A stretch of 64,000 bases of DNA from Catellatospora tritici (GCF_019083965.1 NZ_JAHRCY010000007.1:255180-319179); one strand, 5' to 3'; positions 49,934 through 60,537 are shown, counted from the first letter of the stretch. Notes: a model not told the origin generated them from the sequence alone. A program made the numbers and translations.

Positions 49934-49977
49934 CGGAGCTCCCGCGCCGTCCCCGAGGGGAAGGCGAGGGAGCTCCG
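49934..49977 (-). other. Hairpin in the grpE-dnaJ gap
   Basis: CGGAGCTCCCGCGCC and GGCGAGGGAGCTCCG form a 15-bp stem with one mismatch and an inner CCCC-GA-GGGG stem. It lies between grpE and dnaJ and could be an attenuator or an RNA processing site. Confidence 0.6.
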
Positions 49978-49985
49978 TCATGGTG

Positions 49986-50794
49986 TCATTCCGGCGCGGC
50001 TACGGCCACCATGGCCGGGCGGAGCAGGCGCTCGCCCAGCAGGTAGCCCCGGCGCATCACGTCGATGCACGTCGGCTCGGTCACGTCGGCCGAGGTCAGG
50101 TGAGCCACCGCCTCGTGCCGGTTGGGGTCGAAGGGGTCACCCTTCTCGCCGAACGCGACCAGCCCGAACTTCGTCACCGCCGTGTTGAGCTGCTCGGCCA
50201 CCGCCCCGAACGGGCCGGACAGGTCGCCGTGGTCACGGGCCCGGTCCAGGTCGTCGAGGATCGGCAGCAGCGACGCCAGCACCTGGCCGGTCGCGAGCTC
50301 GGCGGCGACCGTACGGTCCCGCTCCACCCGCTTGCGGTAGTTGGCGTACTCGGCGGTCACCCGCTGCAGGTCCACGGTGCGCTCCTCGAGCGCGGTACGG
50401 GCCTGCGCCAGCTCCGCCCCCAGCCCGCCGACCGGCTCACCCGGGGCCGCGGCCGGTTCGACCAGCTCACCCTCGACCGGCTCGGCGGCTTCCGCCGACT
50501 CGGCCTCGACCTCGGCCGCGGTGGGCTCGACGGTCTCCGCGTCGGCGGTCGCCTCGACCGTCACGGTCTCGGCGGCCACCTGCTCATCGCCGGTCGTGGA
50601 CGTCGTCTCGGGCTGGTCAGGGGCGGCCTGGGCAGGGGCTTCCTGCACGGGGTCGGCCGCCGCCGGGGCGGCCGGGGTCTCCGGCTGCTCGGACATGGTC
50701 GCTCCGCTCGGGGTGATCTTCCGCTTGTTCCTGATGACGATGCCCTCGCCGGCGGTCGACTGGTCGTCGGCCGCCGGCGAGTCCTGTGCTCCGG

Positions 50795-50798
<4 letters not shown>
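49986..50798 (-). CDS. grpE: Nucleotide exchange factor GrpE
   Basis: This 270-residue protein has an acidic, Ala/Glu/Thr/Pro-rich disordered N-terminus (about 1-125), the long GrpE helix ([19 protein letters not shown]) and the C-terminal beta domain ending in the [18 protein letters not shown] sequence. It removes ADP from DnaK. The long leader is typical of actinomycetes. GTG at 50798 overlaps the dnaK stop (GTGA); an internal ATG also exists. Confidence 0.96.
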
Positions 50799-52636
<1,838 letters not shown>

Positions 52637-52675
52637 GTTCGTGTTCCTCCAAGATCAAAACTGCCCGGAGTCAAG

Positions 52676-52694
52676 TTGAGTCCAGATGGCTCAA
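52676..52694 (-). promoter_or_regulatory. HAIR operator 1 of dnaK
   Basis: TTGAG-TCCAGATGG-CTCAA, 40 bases upstream of the dnaK start, overlapping the -10 region. It follows the TTGAG-N9-CTCAA rule. Confidence 0.85.
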
Positions 52695-52721
52695 TACTGA
52701 CACGAGACGGCTCGGTGTCAA
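52693..52721 (-). promoter_or_regulatory. dnaK promoter (-35 TTGACA, -10 AGTATT)
   Basis: On the minus strand TTGACA (52716-52721) is followed after 17 bases by AGTATT (52693-52698), between the two HAIR sites. The -10 is a weak match, as is usual in actinomycetes. Confidence 0.6.
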
Positions 52722-52729
52722 GCGCGTGG

Positions 52730-52748
52730 TTGAGTGGGTCACACTCAA
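52730..52748 (-). promoter_or_regulatory. HAIR operator 2 of dnaK
   Basis: TTGAGT-GGGTCAC-ACTCAA is an excellent match to the HAIR consensus. It sits upstream of the -35 and about 50 bases from the divergent GTPase gene. Confidence 0.85.
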
Positions 52749-52785
52749 CTTCGGTGCTGTCCTGGTGAGGTGTCCCATTTACGCT

Positions 52786-52791
52786 TAGGCT
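52786..52791 (+). promoter_or_regulatory. -10 element of a probable leaderless promoter
   Basis: TAGGCT ends six bases before the GTG at 52798. No Shine-Dalgarno is present. Confidence 0.5.
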
Positions 52792-52797
52792 TCTGCT

Positions 52798-53487
52798 GTG
52801 TATGACCACACTGCGCCCGCCGGACCGGGCCCACATGGCCCCCTCCCGAGCGCTGGGGCGGGCGGTCCACTGCTCGCGATCGTCGGCGGCCCCACCGGCG
52901 CGGGCAAGTCCACGCTGGTGAACAGCCTGGTGCGCGCTCCCGTCAGTGCCACCGGCTTCCTGCGTCCCACCACCCGGCGCCCCGTCCTTGTCTGCCACAC
53001 CCGCAGCTGGGCCAACGCGCCCCGGCACGACCTGCACCCGATCGCGTCCCCGGCACTGCCGCCGAACCTCGCGCTCGTGGACGCCCCCGACCTCAACTCC
53101 ATCGACCAGGGCAGCCGTGAGCTCACCGAGAGCCTGTTCGACCAGGCCGACCTCTGGATCTTCATGACCACCGCCGCCCGGTACGCTGACGCCGAGGCGT
53201 GGCGACACCTGCGCGCGGCACAGCGGCGGCGGGTCGATCTCGCGGTGGTGCTCAACCGGGTGCCGAACCACTCGGCCGACGCGATCCTGCCGCACCTCAC
53301 CCAGCTGCTGGGCGAGCCGGTGCCGCTGTTCGTCGTCGCCGAATCCGCGCTGGACAGCCAGGGGATGCTGGCCGAGCGGGTGGTCACCCCCATCTGGGAG
53401 TTCCTCCACAAGACAGCGAGTGCGAAACTTGCCGAGTCAAGGGTCGGCGCGGAGTCGGCTGAAGAGAGCGTGAGGAGGGACCCGTGA
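52798..53487 (+). CDS. Short P-loop GTPase-like protein of a paired locus
   Basis: This 229-residue protein has a P-loop VGGPTGAGKSTLVNSLV, a DAPD switch-2 (LVDAPDLNS) and a likely LNRVP in place of the NKxD motif, so guanine specificity is altered or weak. It is related to Era/dynamin-type proteins. It overlaps the next gene by GTGA. It is divergent from dnaK across a gap that contains HAIR sites. Function is unknown. Confidence 0.75.
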   Translation: MYDHTAPAGPGPHGPLPSAGAGGPLLAIVGGPTGAGKSTLVNSLVRAPVSATGFLRPTTRRPVLVCHTRSWANAPRHDLHPIASPALPPNLALVDAPDLNSIDQGSRELTESLFDQADLWIFMTTAARYADAEAWRHLRAAQRRRVDLAVVLNRVPNHSADAILPHLTQLLGEPVPLFVVAESALDSQGMLAERVVTPIWEFLHKTASAKLAESRVGAESAEESVRRDP

Positions 53488-54782
53488 CCGGCCCCACCCC
53501 CAGCGGTGAGTCCGTCGCCACCAGGCTCGACCGGCTCCAGCAGTTCGTGGACCTGGCCTCGGAGCACCTGACCGACGAGCCGGTGCTCGCGTACGCGCGG
53601 GCCGTGGCCGAGCGGTCGGCCGACCGGTTGCGCCTGCCCACCGCGTTCACCACGATCGCGCTGGCGGGCACCACAGGCAGCGGCAAGTCCAGCATGTTCA
53701 ACGCGTTCACGACCATCGACCGGTCGCCCGCGGGCATCCTGCGGCCCACCACCTCCGAGCCGTACGCCTGCGTGTGGGGGAGCCTCAGCCAGGCCGACGA
53801 GCTGCTGGACTGGCTCGGCGTCTCCTCGCGGCGACGGTTCACCCGCGAGTCGGCGCTGGACGCCAACGACGAGGTCGGCCTGCGCGGCATGATCCTGCTC
53901 GACCTGCCCGACGTGGACTCCATGGAGCCGCGTCACCGCGTCGAGGTCGACCGCCTGCTGCACCTGGTCGACGTGGTGGTGTGGATCTGCGACCCGCAGA
54001 AGTACGCCGACCAGCTCGTGCACGAGGGCTATCTGCGCCAGCTCGCCAGCCAGCGGTCGGGCCTGGTCGTGGCGCTCAACCAGACCGACCGGCTGCAGCC
54101 GATCCAGCTGCCCAAGGTCGGCGCGGACCTGCGCCAGTTGCTCGACGAGGGTGGCCTCACCGACGTGCCGCTGGTGGCCACCTCCGCCACCGCCACGGTG
54201 CCGGTGCTGCCCGCCACCAAGCACAAGCCGGTGAAGCCGAAGCCCAGCCCGTTCACCACCGAGCAGGCCGCCGGGGGACACCAGGGCGTGGCCCACCTTC
54301 GCGCCGTGCTCGAACCGATGATCGCCCAGGGCGCCATCGTGCGTCAGTCGATCGACCGCGACCTCAACGTGGCCCTGTCCGACCTGACCAAGCTGGTCGG
54401 TGGCCCGGCCAGCCCGCCGTCGGTGGCGCCGCTGGTGCGCGGACTCGTGTCGGCGGGCACCGATCCGGCCCGCATCGAGCAGGCGATCCAGGCGTACTCG
54501 GCGAGCGCTTCGGTGGGGCTGGGCGGTCCGTGGCCGGAGGCGGTGCGCCGAGCTTCGGTGTCGCGGCTGGGCGAGCTGCCCACGGCGCTCGGGCAGGCAC
54601 TGGCCTCGGCCGACGCGCAGCGCCCGCGCCGGATGTGGCTGCCGGGCGGCAAGAAGCGCGCCGACGCCCGGGGCGAGACGCTGCGCCGCGCCGAGATCGA
54701 CAAGGTCGCCCTGCGGTACGTCGTGGAGCCGGTGCGTCGCGTGCTGGCCGCGTACGAACGCGCCCGCACCACCCTGAACTGA
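53484..54782 (+). CDS. Dynamin/YfjP-like GTPase, second of a pair
   Basis: This 432-residue protein has P-loop GTTGSGKSSMF (about residue 61), switch-2 DLPDVDS and an NQTD motif (NKxD-like), followed by a C-terminal helical region of about 180 residues with a basic patch. GTPases of the YfjP group have a C-terminal helical domain and are often in pairs. The GTG overlaps the previous stop. The role is not known; a membrane-remodelling or stress function is inferred from its relatives. Confidence 0.82.
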   Translation: MTGPTPSGESVATRLDRLQQFVDLASEHLTDEPVLAYARAVAERSADRLRLPTAFTTIALAGTTGSGKSSMFNAFTTIDRSPAGILRPTTSEPYACVWGSLSQADELLDWLGVSSRRRFTRESALDANDEVGLRGMILLDLPDVDSMEPRHRVEVDRLLHLVDVVVWICDPQKYADQLVHEGYLRQLASQRSGLVVALNQTDRLQPIQLPKVGADLRQLLDEGGLTDVPLVATSATATVPVLPATKHKPVKPKPSPFTTEQAAGGHQGVAHLRAVLEPMIAQGAIVRQSIDRDLNVALSDLTKLVGGPASPPSVAPLVRGLVSAGTDPARIEQAIQAYSASASVGLGGPWPEAVRRASVSRLGELPTALGQALASADAQRPRRMWLPGGKKRADARGETLRRAEIDKVALRYVVEPVRRVLAAYERARTTLN

Positions 54783-54818
54783 CCACCCCACCCGCCCGGC
54801 CCACCGCCGAGCCTTCAA

Positions 54819-54893
54819 GATCGTCCAAGTTGCCGGGCAACCGGGCGTATCGGTATCCCCGATACGCCCGACTGCCCGGCAATTTTGTTGACC
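54819..54893. terminator. Palindromic repeat, family CAAGTTGCCGGGCAA (copy 3)
   Basis: GATCGTCCAAGTTGCCGGGCAA, an inner GGGCGTATCGG/CCGATACGCCC stem, and CTGCCCGGCAATTTTGTTGACC form a hairpin between convergent genes. Confidence 0.75.
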
Positions 54894-54938
54894 TTGGCGG
54901 GCTCGGCGGGCTCCACGGGCGCGGCGGACCCGGCGGCG

Positions 54939-56042
54939 TCAGCCGCGGGGGTGGCCGGAGGGCCGCACGTGCGGCCGCTGCACCTTCACCCGCTTGACGT
55001 GCGCCTGCGCGACGTGCACACGCTTGACCTGCACGTGCTTGACGTGCGCGTGCTTGACCTGCACGTGCTTAACGTGCGCGTGCTTAACGTGCGCGTGCTT
55101 GACCTGCACGTGCTTGACCTGCACGTGCTTGACGTGCGGCTGCGTGACGTGCGGCTGCGTGACGTGGGTCTGGAGGCGCCGGAGGTGTGGGCGGGCTGGG
55201 TTCGGGGTCGAGTTGTGCGGTCGCGGATGCTTGGGGCGGGGAAGCCGGATCGGCTGCGCGTGCCCCCAGGACGGCCGGATCGGCTGCGCGTGCCCCCAGG
55301 ACGGCCGGATCGGCTGCGCGTGCCCCCGTGAGGGATGCCGGACCGGGTGTTGGCCCGCCTGGGCGGAGCCGCCCCATGGACCGGGCCCACCGCCCGGGAG
55401 CCAGGAGCCGGGCCAGGTCGCGGGCCAGGTCGCGGGCCGATGGCGATGCGGGTGCTGCCGAGTCGGCCGCTGCGGGCAGTTTCGTGGCCCGGCATGGTCG
55501 CCGCTGGGGCGGCCGACGGGGCCGGTGGGCCTGGTCGGCTTCGCCGGTTTGGCAGGTTTGGCCGGATGCCAGACCGGGCGCGGCGCGGGCGGCTTGGCGG
55601 TGTCGCGGCGTTCCAGCACCGGCTCGGCGCCCTTGACCTCGCGCGGCGGTCCCACCGCGATGACCAGCGGCGCCGCGGGGCGCCCGGTGACCGGGTCGGA
55701 CTGCGGCGCGGGCCGGGTCGGCCGCTGCTGCGGGTACGCGGGCAGCAGCCGCTGCGGTTCGCCGGGCACGGAGAACGCCTGCACCGGCCCGGCCAGTCGG
55801 GCCCCGAAGTCTGGGTCGAGTCCGTCGACTCCCGCTCGGAGCACGATCCAGGTGGGCAGGGCGGTCAGGCCGACCATCGCCGCCACGAGCAGCGCGTAGC
55901 GACGTGGCGTGATCGGTGCCCGGCCGCGCCGCCGGGGCGGGGCGGCCGATGGTGCCGGTGGTGCTGGTGGTGTCGGTGCGTTCAAGGCCGCCACCTGCGG
56001 TGGAGGGCCGAAGACGCGGTCCAGGAAGCTGTCGTCGGACAT
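54939..56042 (-). CDS. Membrane-anchored protein with histidine-rich repeats
   Basis: This 367-residue protein has a cytoplasmic N-terminus with SFLDRVFGPPPQ, one membrane helix (about 52-72) and a long extracytoplasmic, Pro-, His- and Arg-rich tail. The tail holds three 10-residue GHAQPIRPSW-type units, encoded at 55240-55327, and fourteen pentapeptides of the form xHVK(H/Q), encoded at 54960-55169, with alternating His and Lys and no Cys. Such a cationic His-rich repeat could bind metal, nucleic acid or wall polymers. The ATG at 56042 is preceded by GAGGAGCACAACG. I do not recognise a family. Confidence 0.72.
   Translation of the reverse strand: MSDDSFLDRVFGPPPQVAALNAPTPPAPPAPSAAPPRRRGRAPITPRRYALLVAAMVGLTALPTWIVLRAGVDGLDPDFGARLAGPVQAFSVPGEPQRLLPAYPQQRPTRPAPQSDPVTGRPAAPLVIAVGPPREVKGAEPVLERRDTAKPPAPRPVWHPAKPAKPAKPTRPTGPVGRPSGDHAGPRNCPQRPTRQHPHRHRPATWPATWPGSWLPGGGPGPWGGSAQAGQHPVRHPSRGHAQPIRPSWGHAQPIRPSWGHAQPIRLPRPKHPRPHNSTPNPARPHLRRLQTHVTQPHVTQPHVKHVQVKHVQVKHAHVKHAHVKHVQVKHAHVKHVQVKRVHVAQAHVKRVKVQRPHVRPSGHPRG
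54960..55169 (-). repeat. Fourteen 15-bp tandem repeats encoding His-rich pentapeptides
   Basis: Units such as HVKHV, QVKHA and HVKHV are encoded by near-identical 15-bp blocks (for example CTTGACGTGCGCGTG on the plus strand). The C-terminal units are the most divergent. Confidence 0.85.
55240..55327 (-). repeat. Three 30-bp tandem repeats encoding GHAQPIRPSW-like units
   Basis: CGGATCGGCTGCGCGTGCCC recurs every 30 bases at 55246, 55276 and 55306. Confidence 0.85.
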
Positions 56043-56358
56043 CGTTGTGCTCCTCGGGGCACGGGGGGAATTAGCACAGAATGACCGATTGACAGCCATG
56101 ATCCGGTTATTTGGGGCATTCTCCAGGCCCTGTTTTTCGGCCGCGGGTTGCCAATATCACCTGCCCGGCCTGTGACTGCCGCCACGGATACGGCAGTATG
56201 GGGGCCAGGCGGCAGCGTGGCCGTGGTCTTCCATGTACCCCGGGCTCGTGAATCTGCCGTAGCCAGGCGTCTTCGCCCCACGAGGAGCGTGACGTGGCGC
56301 CGACCGATGCGCGGCAGCACACCCCGCCGCCGACGCACCACTTGACAGGGAGACACGG
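56043..56358. other. 316-bp gap without a recognisable gene
   Basis: This divergent gap lies between the His-rich protein gene and the 2-oxoacid dehydrogenase operon. I see no ORF with gene-like composition, no clear -35/-10 pair and no strong palindrome. It presumably holds both promoters. Confidence 0.6.
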
Positions 56359-57501
56359 ATGACCAGAGTCGAGCGCGCGGCCCCGCGCCGCGGCGGAAAG
56401 CGCTCGGGCCCCCCCGAGCCGGAGTTCGTACAGCTCCTCACCCCCGAGGGCGAGCGAGTCGAGCACCCCGACTACTCCGTCGACTTCACCGATGACGAGC
56501 TGCGCGGCCTGTACCGCGACCTGGTCACGGTCCGCAAGCTCGACGCCGAGGCCACCGCGCTCCAGCGCCAGGGTGAGCTCGGCATCTGGGCCAGCCTGCT
56601 GGGCCAGGAGGCGGCGCAGGTCGGCTCCGGCCGGGCGCTGCGCCCGCAGGACATGGCCTTCCCGACGTACCGGGAGCACGGCGTCCTCTACTGCCGCAAC
56701 ATCGACCCGATCATGCCGCTGGGCCTGTTCCGCGGCGTGGACCAGGGCGGCTGGGACCCGGTGGCCAACCGGTTCAACACGTACACGATCGTGATCGGCG
56801 CGCAGACGCTGCACGCGACCGGCTACGCCATGGGCATCGCCAAGGACGGCAAGGTCGGCGACGACGACGAGACCAGCGAGGCCGTCATCGCCTTCTTCGG
56901 CGACGGCGCGACCAGCCAGGGCGACGTCAACGAGGCGTTCATCTTCGGCAGCGTCTACCACGCCCCGATCGTCTTCTTCTGCCAGAACAACCAGTACGCG
57001 ATCTCCGAGCCGCTGGAGCGCCAGACCCGCATCCCGCTGTACCAGCGCGCGGCCGGCTTCGGCTTCCCCGGCATCCGGGTCGACGGCAACGACGTGCTCG
57101 CGACGTACGCGGTGACCCGTGCCGCGCTCGACAACGCCCGCCACGGCCAGGGCCCGACCCTGATCGAGGCGTACACGTACCGCATGGGTGCGCACACCAC
57201 CTCGGACGACCCGACCCGCTACCGCGTGGCCAGCGAGGTCGAGGCGTGGCAGGCCAAGGACCCGATCATCCGCATGCGCCTGCTGCTGGAGAAGCAGGGC
57301 ATCGCCGACGAGACGTTCTTCGCCCAGGTCGACGAGCGGGCCAAGGTCGAGGCGGTGGCGCTGCGCGAGCGCGTGCTGTCCATGCCCGACCCGGACCCGG
57401 CGACCATGTTCGACCACGTCTACCCCAACGGCTCGCCGCTGGTCGACGCGCAGAAGAAGCAGTTCCAGGCCTACCACGCCTCGTTCGAGGGGAGCCACTG
57501 A
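56359..57501 (+). CDS. pdhA: 2-oxoacid dehydrogenase E1 component, alpha subunit
   Basis: This 380-residue subunit has the thiamine diphosphate motif GDGATSQGDVNEA ending in NNQYAIS, and a phosphorylation-loop-like region YRMGAHTTSDDPTRYR. E1 decarboxylates a 2-oxoacid and transfers the acyl group to E2. The sequence resembles Bacillus-type PdhA, and branched-chain (bkd) E1-alpha is the alternative. Its stop overlaps the beta-subunit start by one base. The ATG is preceded by AGGGAGACACGG. Confidence 0.88.
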   Translation: MTRVERAAPRRGGKRSGPPEPEFVQLLTPEGERVEHPDYSVDFTDDELRGLYRDLVTVRKLDAEATALQRQGELGIWASLLGQEAAQVGSGRALRPQDMAFPTYREHGVLYCRNIDPIMPLGLFRGVDQGGWDPVANRFNTYTIVIGAQTLHATGYAMGIAKDGKVGDDDETSEAVIAFFGDGATSQGDVNEAFIFGSVYHAPIVFFCQNNQYAISEPLERQTRIPLYQRAAGFGFPGIRVDGNDVLATYAVTRAALDNARHGQGPTLIEAYTYRMGAHTTSDDPTRYRVASEVEAWQAKDPIIRMRLLLEKQGIADETFFAQVDERAKVEAVALRERVLSMPDPDPATMFDHVYPNGSPLVDAQKKQFQAYHASFEGSH

Positions 57502-58484
57502 TGGAGACGCTCACCCTTGGCAAGGCCCTCAACATGGGCCTGCGCCGCGCCATGGAGGACGACAACAAGGTCCTCATCATGGGCGAGGACGTCGGCAAGC
57601 TCGGCGGCGTCTTCCGCATCACCGACGGCCTGCAGAAGGACTTCGGCGACGAGCGCGTCATCGACACCCCGCTGGCCGAGGCCGGCATCGTGGGCACCGC
57701 GATCGGCCTGGCCCTGCGCGGCTACCGCCCCGTGGTGGAGATCCAGTTCGACGGCTTCGTCTACCCGGCCTACGACCAGATCGTGTGCCAGGTCGCCAAG
57801 CTGCACTACCGGTCCCAGGGCAAGGTCAAGCTGCCCATGGTCATCCGGATTCCGTTCGGCGGCGGCATCGGCGCGGTCGAGCACCACTCCGAGTCGCCCG
57901 AGGCGTACTTCGCGCACACCGCCGGTCTCAAGGTCGTGGCGTGCAGCAACCCGGCCGACGCGTACTGGATGATCCAGCAGGCCGTCGCCAGCGACGACCC
58001 GATCGTGTTCTTCGAGCCCAAGCGGCGCTACTGGGAGAAGGGCGAGGTGGACACCTCGACGACGCTGTCGTCGGCGTACCCGCTGCACGCCTCCCGCGTG
58101 GTGCGGCCGGGCACCGACGCCACCGTGCTCGCGTACGGCCCGATGGTGCGCACCGCCCTGGACGCCGCCACCGCGGCGGCCGAGGACGGCCGCAGCCTGG
58201 AGGTCATCGACCTGCGCTCGCTGTCCCCGCTGGACATGGCCCCGGTCTTCGAGTCGGTCCGCCGGACCGGCCGTGCCGTGGTCGTGCACGAGGCGGCGGG
58301 CAACCTGGGCATGGGTGCCGAGCTCGCGGCGCGGATCTCCGAGGAGTGCTTCTACTCCCTGGAGGCCCCGGTGCTGCGGGTGACCGGCTACGACATCCCC
58401 TACCCGGCCTCCCGGGTGGAGGAGGAGTTCCTGCCCGACCTGGACCGTGTGCTCGACGCTGTCGACCGCTCGTTCGGCTGGTGA
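57501..58484 (+). CDS. pdhB: 2-oxoacid dehydrogenase E1 component, beta subunit
   Basis: This 327-residue transketolase-like subunit has GEDVGKLGGVFRIT, DTPLAEAGIVG, the IPFGGGIGAVEHHSES loop and a C-terminal transketolase_C domain. It forms the alpha2-beta2 E1 with the preceding subunit. The ATG overlaps the alpha stop (TGATG). The open frame upstream inside pdhA is a shadow. It may belong to a PDH or a branched-chain complex. Confidence 0.92.
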   Translation: METLTLGKALNMGLRRAMEDDNKVLIMGEDVGKLGGVFRITDGLQKDFGDERVIDTPLAEAGIVGTAIGLALRGYRPVVEIQFDGFVYPAYDQIVCQVAKLHYRSQGKVKLPMVIRIPFGGGIGAVEHHSESPEAYFAHTAGLKVVACSNPADAYWMIQQAVASDDPIVFFEPKRRYWEKGEVDTSTTLSSAYPLHASRVVRPGTDATVLAYGPMVRTALDAATAAAEDGRSLEVIDLRSLSPLDMAPVFESVRRTGRAVVVHEAAGNLGMGAELAARISEECFYSLEAPVLRVTGYDIPYPASRVEEEFLPDLDRVLDAVDRSFGW

Positions 58485-58494
58485 GGGGCGGACC

Positions 58495-59904
58495 ATGGCT
58501 ATCAACCAGTTCCCCCTGCCCGACCTCGGTGAGGGTCTGACCGAGGGCGAGATCCTCAAGTGGCTCGTCGCCGAGGGCGACGTCATCGAGCTGAACCAGC
58601 CCATCGTCGAGGTGGAGACCGCCAAGGCCGCGGTCGAGATCCCGGCGAAGTGGGCCGGCACGGTCGTGAAGATCTACCAGCCCGAGGGCACCGTGGTCGA
58701 GGTCGGCGCGCCGATCATCTCCATCGACACCGGCGGCCCGGCGGCCCCGGCCGACGACATGAGCCAGGGCGCGGCGGCGCAGGCCGAGGCGGTCGCCACC
58801 GGCGGCCTGATCGGCGAGACGACCGCCAGCGGGCGTACCGCGGTGCTGGTCGGGTACGGCCCGCGCAGCGGCCCGGCCACCCGCCGGGCCCGCAAGTCCG
58901 ACACCCCGGCGCCCGCTCCGGTCGCCGCGGCTCCGGTCGCACCCGCCCCGGCTCCCGTCGCACCCGCCCCGGCTCCCGTCGCTCCGGCCCCGGCCCCGGT
59001 GGCTCCGGCCCCGGTCAACGGGACGCACCGCGCCGGTGCTGTGCTGGCCAAGCCGCCGGTGCGGATGCTGGCTCGCCAGCTCGGCGTCGACCTGACCTCG
59101 ATCACGGGCACCGGGCCGCAGGGCTCGATCACCCGCGACGACGTACAGACCGCGCAGGCCGCTCCCGCCGTGGTCGCGGCGGTGCCGTCGGTGCCGGGTG
59201 CGCGCGAGACCCGGATCCCGATCAAGGGGGTGCGGAAGCTGACCGCGACCAACATGGTCGCCTCGGCCTTCACCGCGCCCCACGTGACCGAGTTCCTCAC
59301 GGTCGACATGACCCGGTCGATGAAGGCCCTGGAGCGTCTGCGGGCCGACCGCGAGTGGCGTGACGTGCGCGTCTCGCCACTGCTGCTGGTCGCCAAGGCC
59401 GTGCTGCTGGCCGCCAAGCGGCACCCGATGGTCAACTCGACCTGGGACGAGGCGGCGCAGGAGATCGTGGTCAAGGACTACGTGAACCTGGGCATCGCGG
59501 CGGCGACCGAGCGCGGCCTGATCGTGCCGAACATCGCCGACGCGGGGCGCCTGTCCCTGCGCGAGCTCGCCGACGCGATGACCGACCTGGTCAACGTCGC
59601 GAAGTCGGGCAAGACCCCGCCGTCGGCGATGACCGGCGGCACGTTCACCATCACGAACGTGGGCGTCTTCGGCGTCGACACGGGTACGCCGATCCTGCCC
59701 CCGGGCGAGACGGCGATCCTGGCCTTCGGCGTCGTACGCGAGCAGCCCTGGGCGCACAAGGGCAAGGTCAAGCTGCGCCAGATCACCACGCTGGGGCTGT
59801 CCTTCGACCACCGCATCGTCGACGGCGAGCTGGGCTCGAAGTTCCTGCGGGACATCGGCGCCTTCCTCACCGACCCCGAGGCGGCCATGCTGGCCTGGAC
59901 CTGA
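58495..59904 (+). CDS. Dihydrolipoamide acyltransferase (E2)
   Basis: This 469-residue E2 has one lipoyl domain with lipoyl lysine K44 in VETAKAAVEI, an Ala/Pro-rich linker (about 135-172), a peripheral subunit-binding domain (about 184-217) and the catalytic domain with H439 in SFDHRIVDGE. It accepts the acyl group from E1 and passes it to CoA. The single lipoyl domain suits bkd- or pdh-type complexes. E3 (lpd) is not in the window. The ATG has GAGGGGCGGACC upstream, 10 bases after pdhB. Confidence 0.92.
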   Translation: MAINQFPLPDLGEGLTEGEILKWLVAEGDVIELNQPIVEVETAKAAVEIPAKWAGTVVKIYQPEGTVVEVGAPIISIDTGGPAAPADDMSQGAAAQAEAVATGGLIGETTASGRTAVLVGYGPRSGPATRRARKSDTPAPAPVAAAPVAPAPAPVAPAPAPVAPAPAPVAPAPVNGTHRAGAVLAKPPVRMLARQLGVDLTSITGTGPQGSITRDDVQTAQAAPAVVAAVPSVPGARETRIPIKGVRKLTATNMVASAFTAPHVTEFLTVDMTRSMKALERLRADREWRDVRVSPLLLVAKAVLLAAKRHPMVNSTWDEAAQEIVVKDYVNLGIAAATERGLIVPNIADAGRLSLRELADAMTDLVNVAKSGKTPPSAMTGGTFTITNVGVFGVDTGTPILPPGETAILAFGVVREQPWAHKGKVKLRQITTLGLSFDHRIVDGELGSKFLRDIGAFLTDPEAAMLAWT

Positions 59905-59923
59905 GCGGTCACCGGCGAGCCAC

Positions 59924-60424
59924 GTGATCCACGACAGTGATCCGTTCGCGACCCCGGAGTCGGCGCGCAACCCTGTGCGCCGGCTCCGGGGTCGCTTCGC
60001 GATGACCGTGAGCCTGTGGACGGCGCCCGGCCCGGCCGGGCTGACCGTCTCGTCCACCCTGATCGCGGACGGGGAGCCGGGCCGCCTGCTCGGGCTGATC
60101 GACGACGAGTCGGAGCTGTGGCCCGCGATCGAGGCCGCGGGCGTGTTCGCGGTGACGCCGCTCGGGCCGTCGCACCGGCAGCTGGCCGACCGGTTCGCCG
60201 GGCTGATGCCCGCCCCGGGCGGTCTGTTCCGGCAGGAGCCCTGGCAGGAGACGGCGTACGGGCCGGTGCCGGCGGGATCGGGGACCTGGGTCGGGTGTCG
60301 GCTCGACGGGGCCCGGCCGTTCGGGTGGGGGCTGCTGGTGGAGGCGACCCTGGTCGACATCACGCTCGGTCCGGCCGACCCGCCGCTGCTGCACCACCGT
60401 GGCAGGTACGCGACACTGTCGTGA
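59924..60424 (+). CDS. Flavin-reductase-like protein
   Basis: This 166-residue protein resembles the FMN-binding flavin-reductase-like domain: FAMTVSLWTAPGPAGLTVSST near the start, a FAVTPLGPSHRQLADRFAG helix and the WVGCRLDG strand. It probably binds FMN; no partner oxygenase is nearby. The start at 59924 lies 19 bases after the E2 stop, so it may be co-transcribed with the operon. Confidence 0.78.
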   Translation: MIHDSDPFATPESARNPVRRLRGRFAMTVSLWTAPGPAGLTVSSTLIADGEPGRLLGLIDDESELWPAIEAAGVFAVTPLGPSHRQLADRFAGLMPAPGGLFRQEPWQETAYGPVPAGSGTWVGCRLDGARPFGWGLLVEATLVDITLGPADPPLLHHRGRYATLS

Positions 60425-60524
60425 AATCAGCTCACGATCAACATCGGGGCAAAATCTTCACGTAGCGCCGCTGAGCTGGGCACGCCACAGGTTGCCGCTT
60501 CCTGGCGTTGTCGCAACCGCCTCG

Positions 60525-60530
60525 TAGGCT
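60525..60530 (+). promoter_or_regulatory. -10 element of a probable leaderless promoter
   Basis: TAGGCT ends seven bases before the ATG at 60538. Confidence 0.5.
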
Positions 60531-60537
60531 GGTTCTC

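Noticed and set aside
54960..55169. 15-bp repeat array considered as a CRISPR
   Set aside because: The repeats abut without spacers and are in frame in a gene with a membrane anchor.
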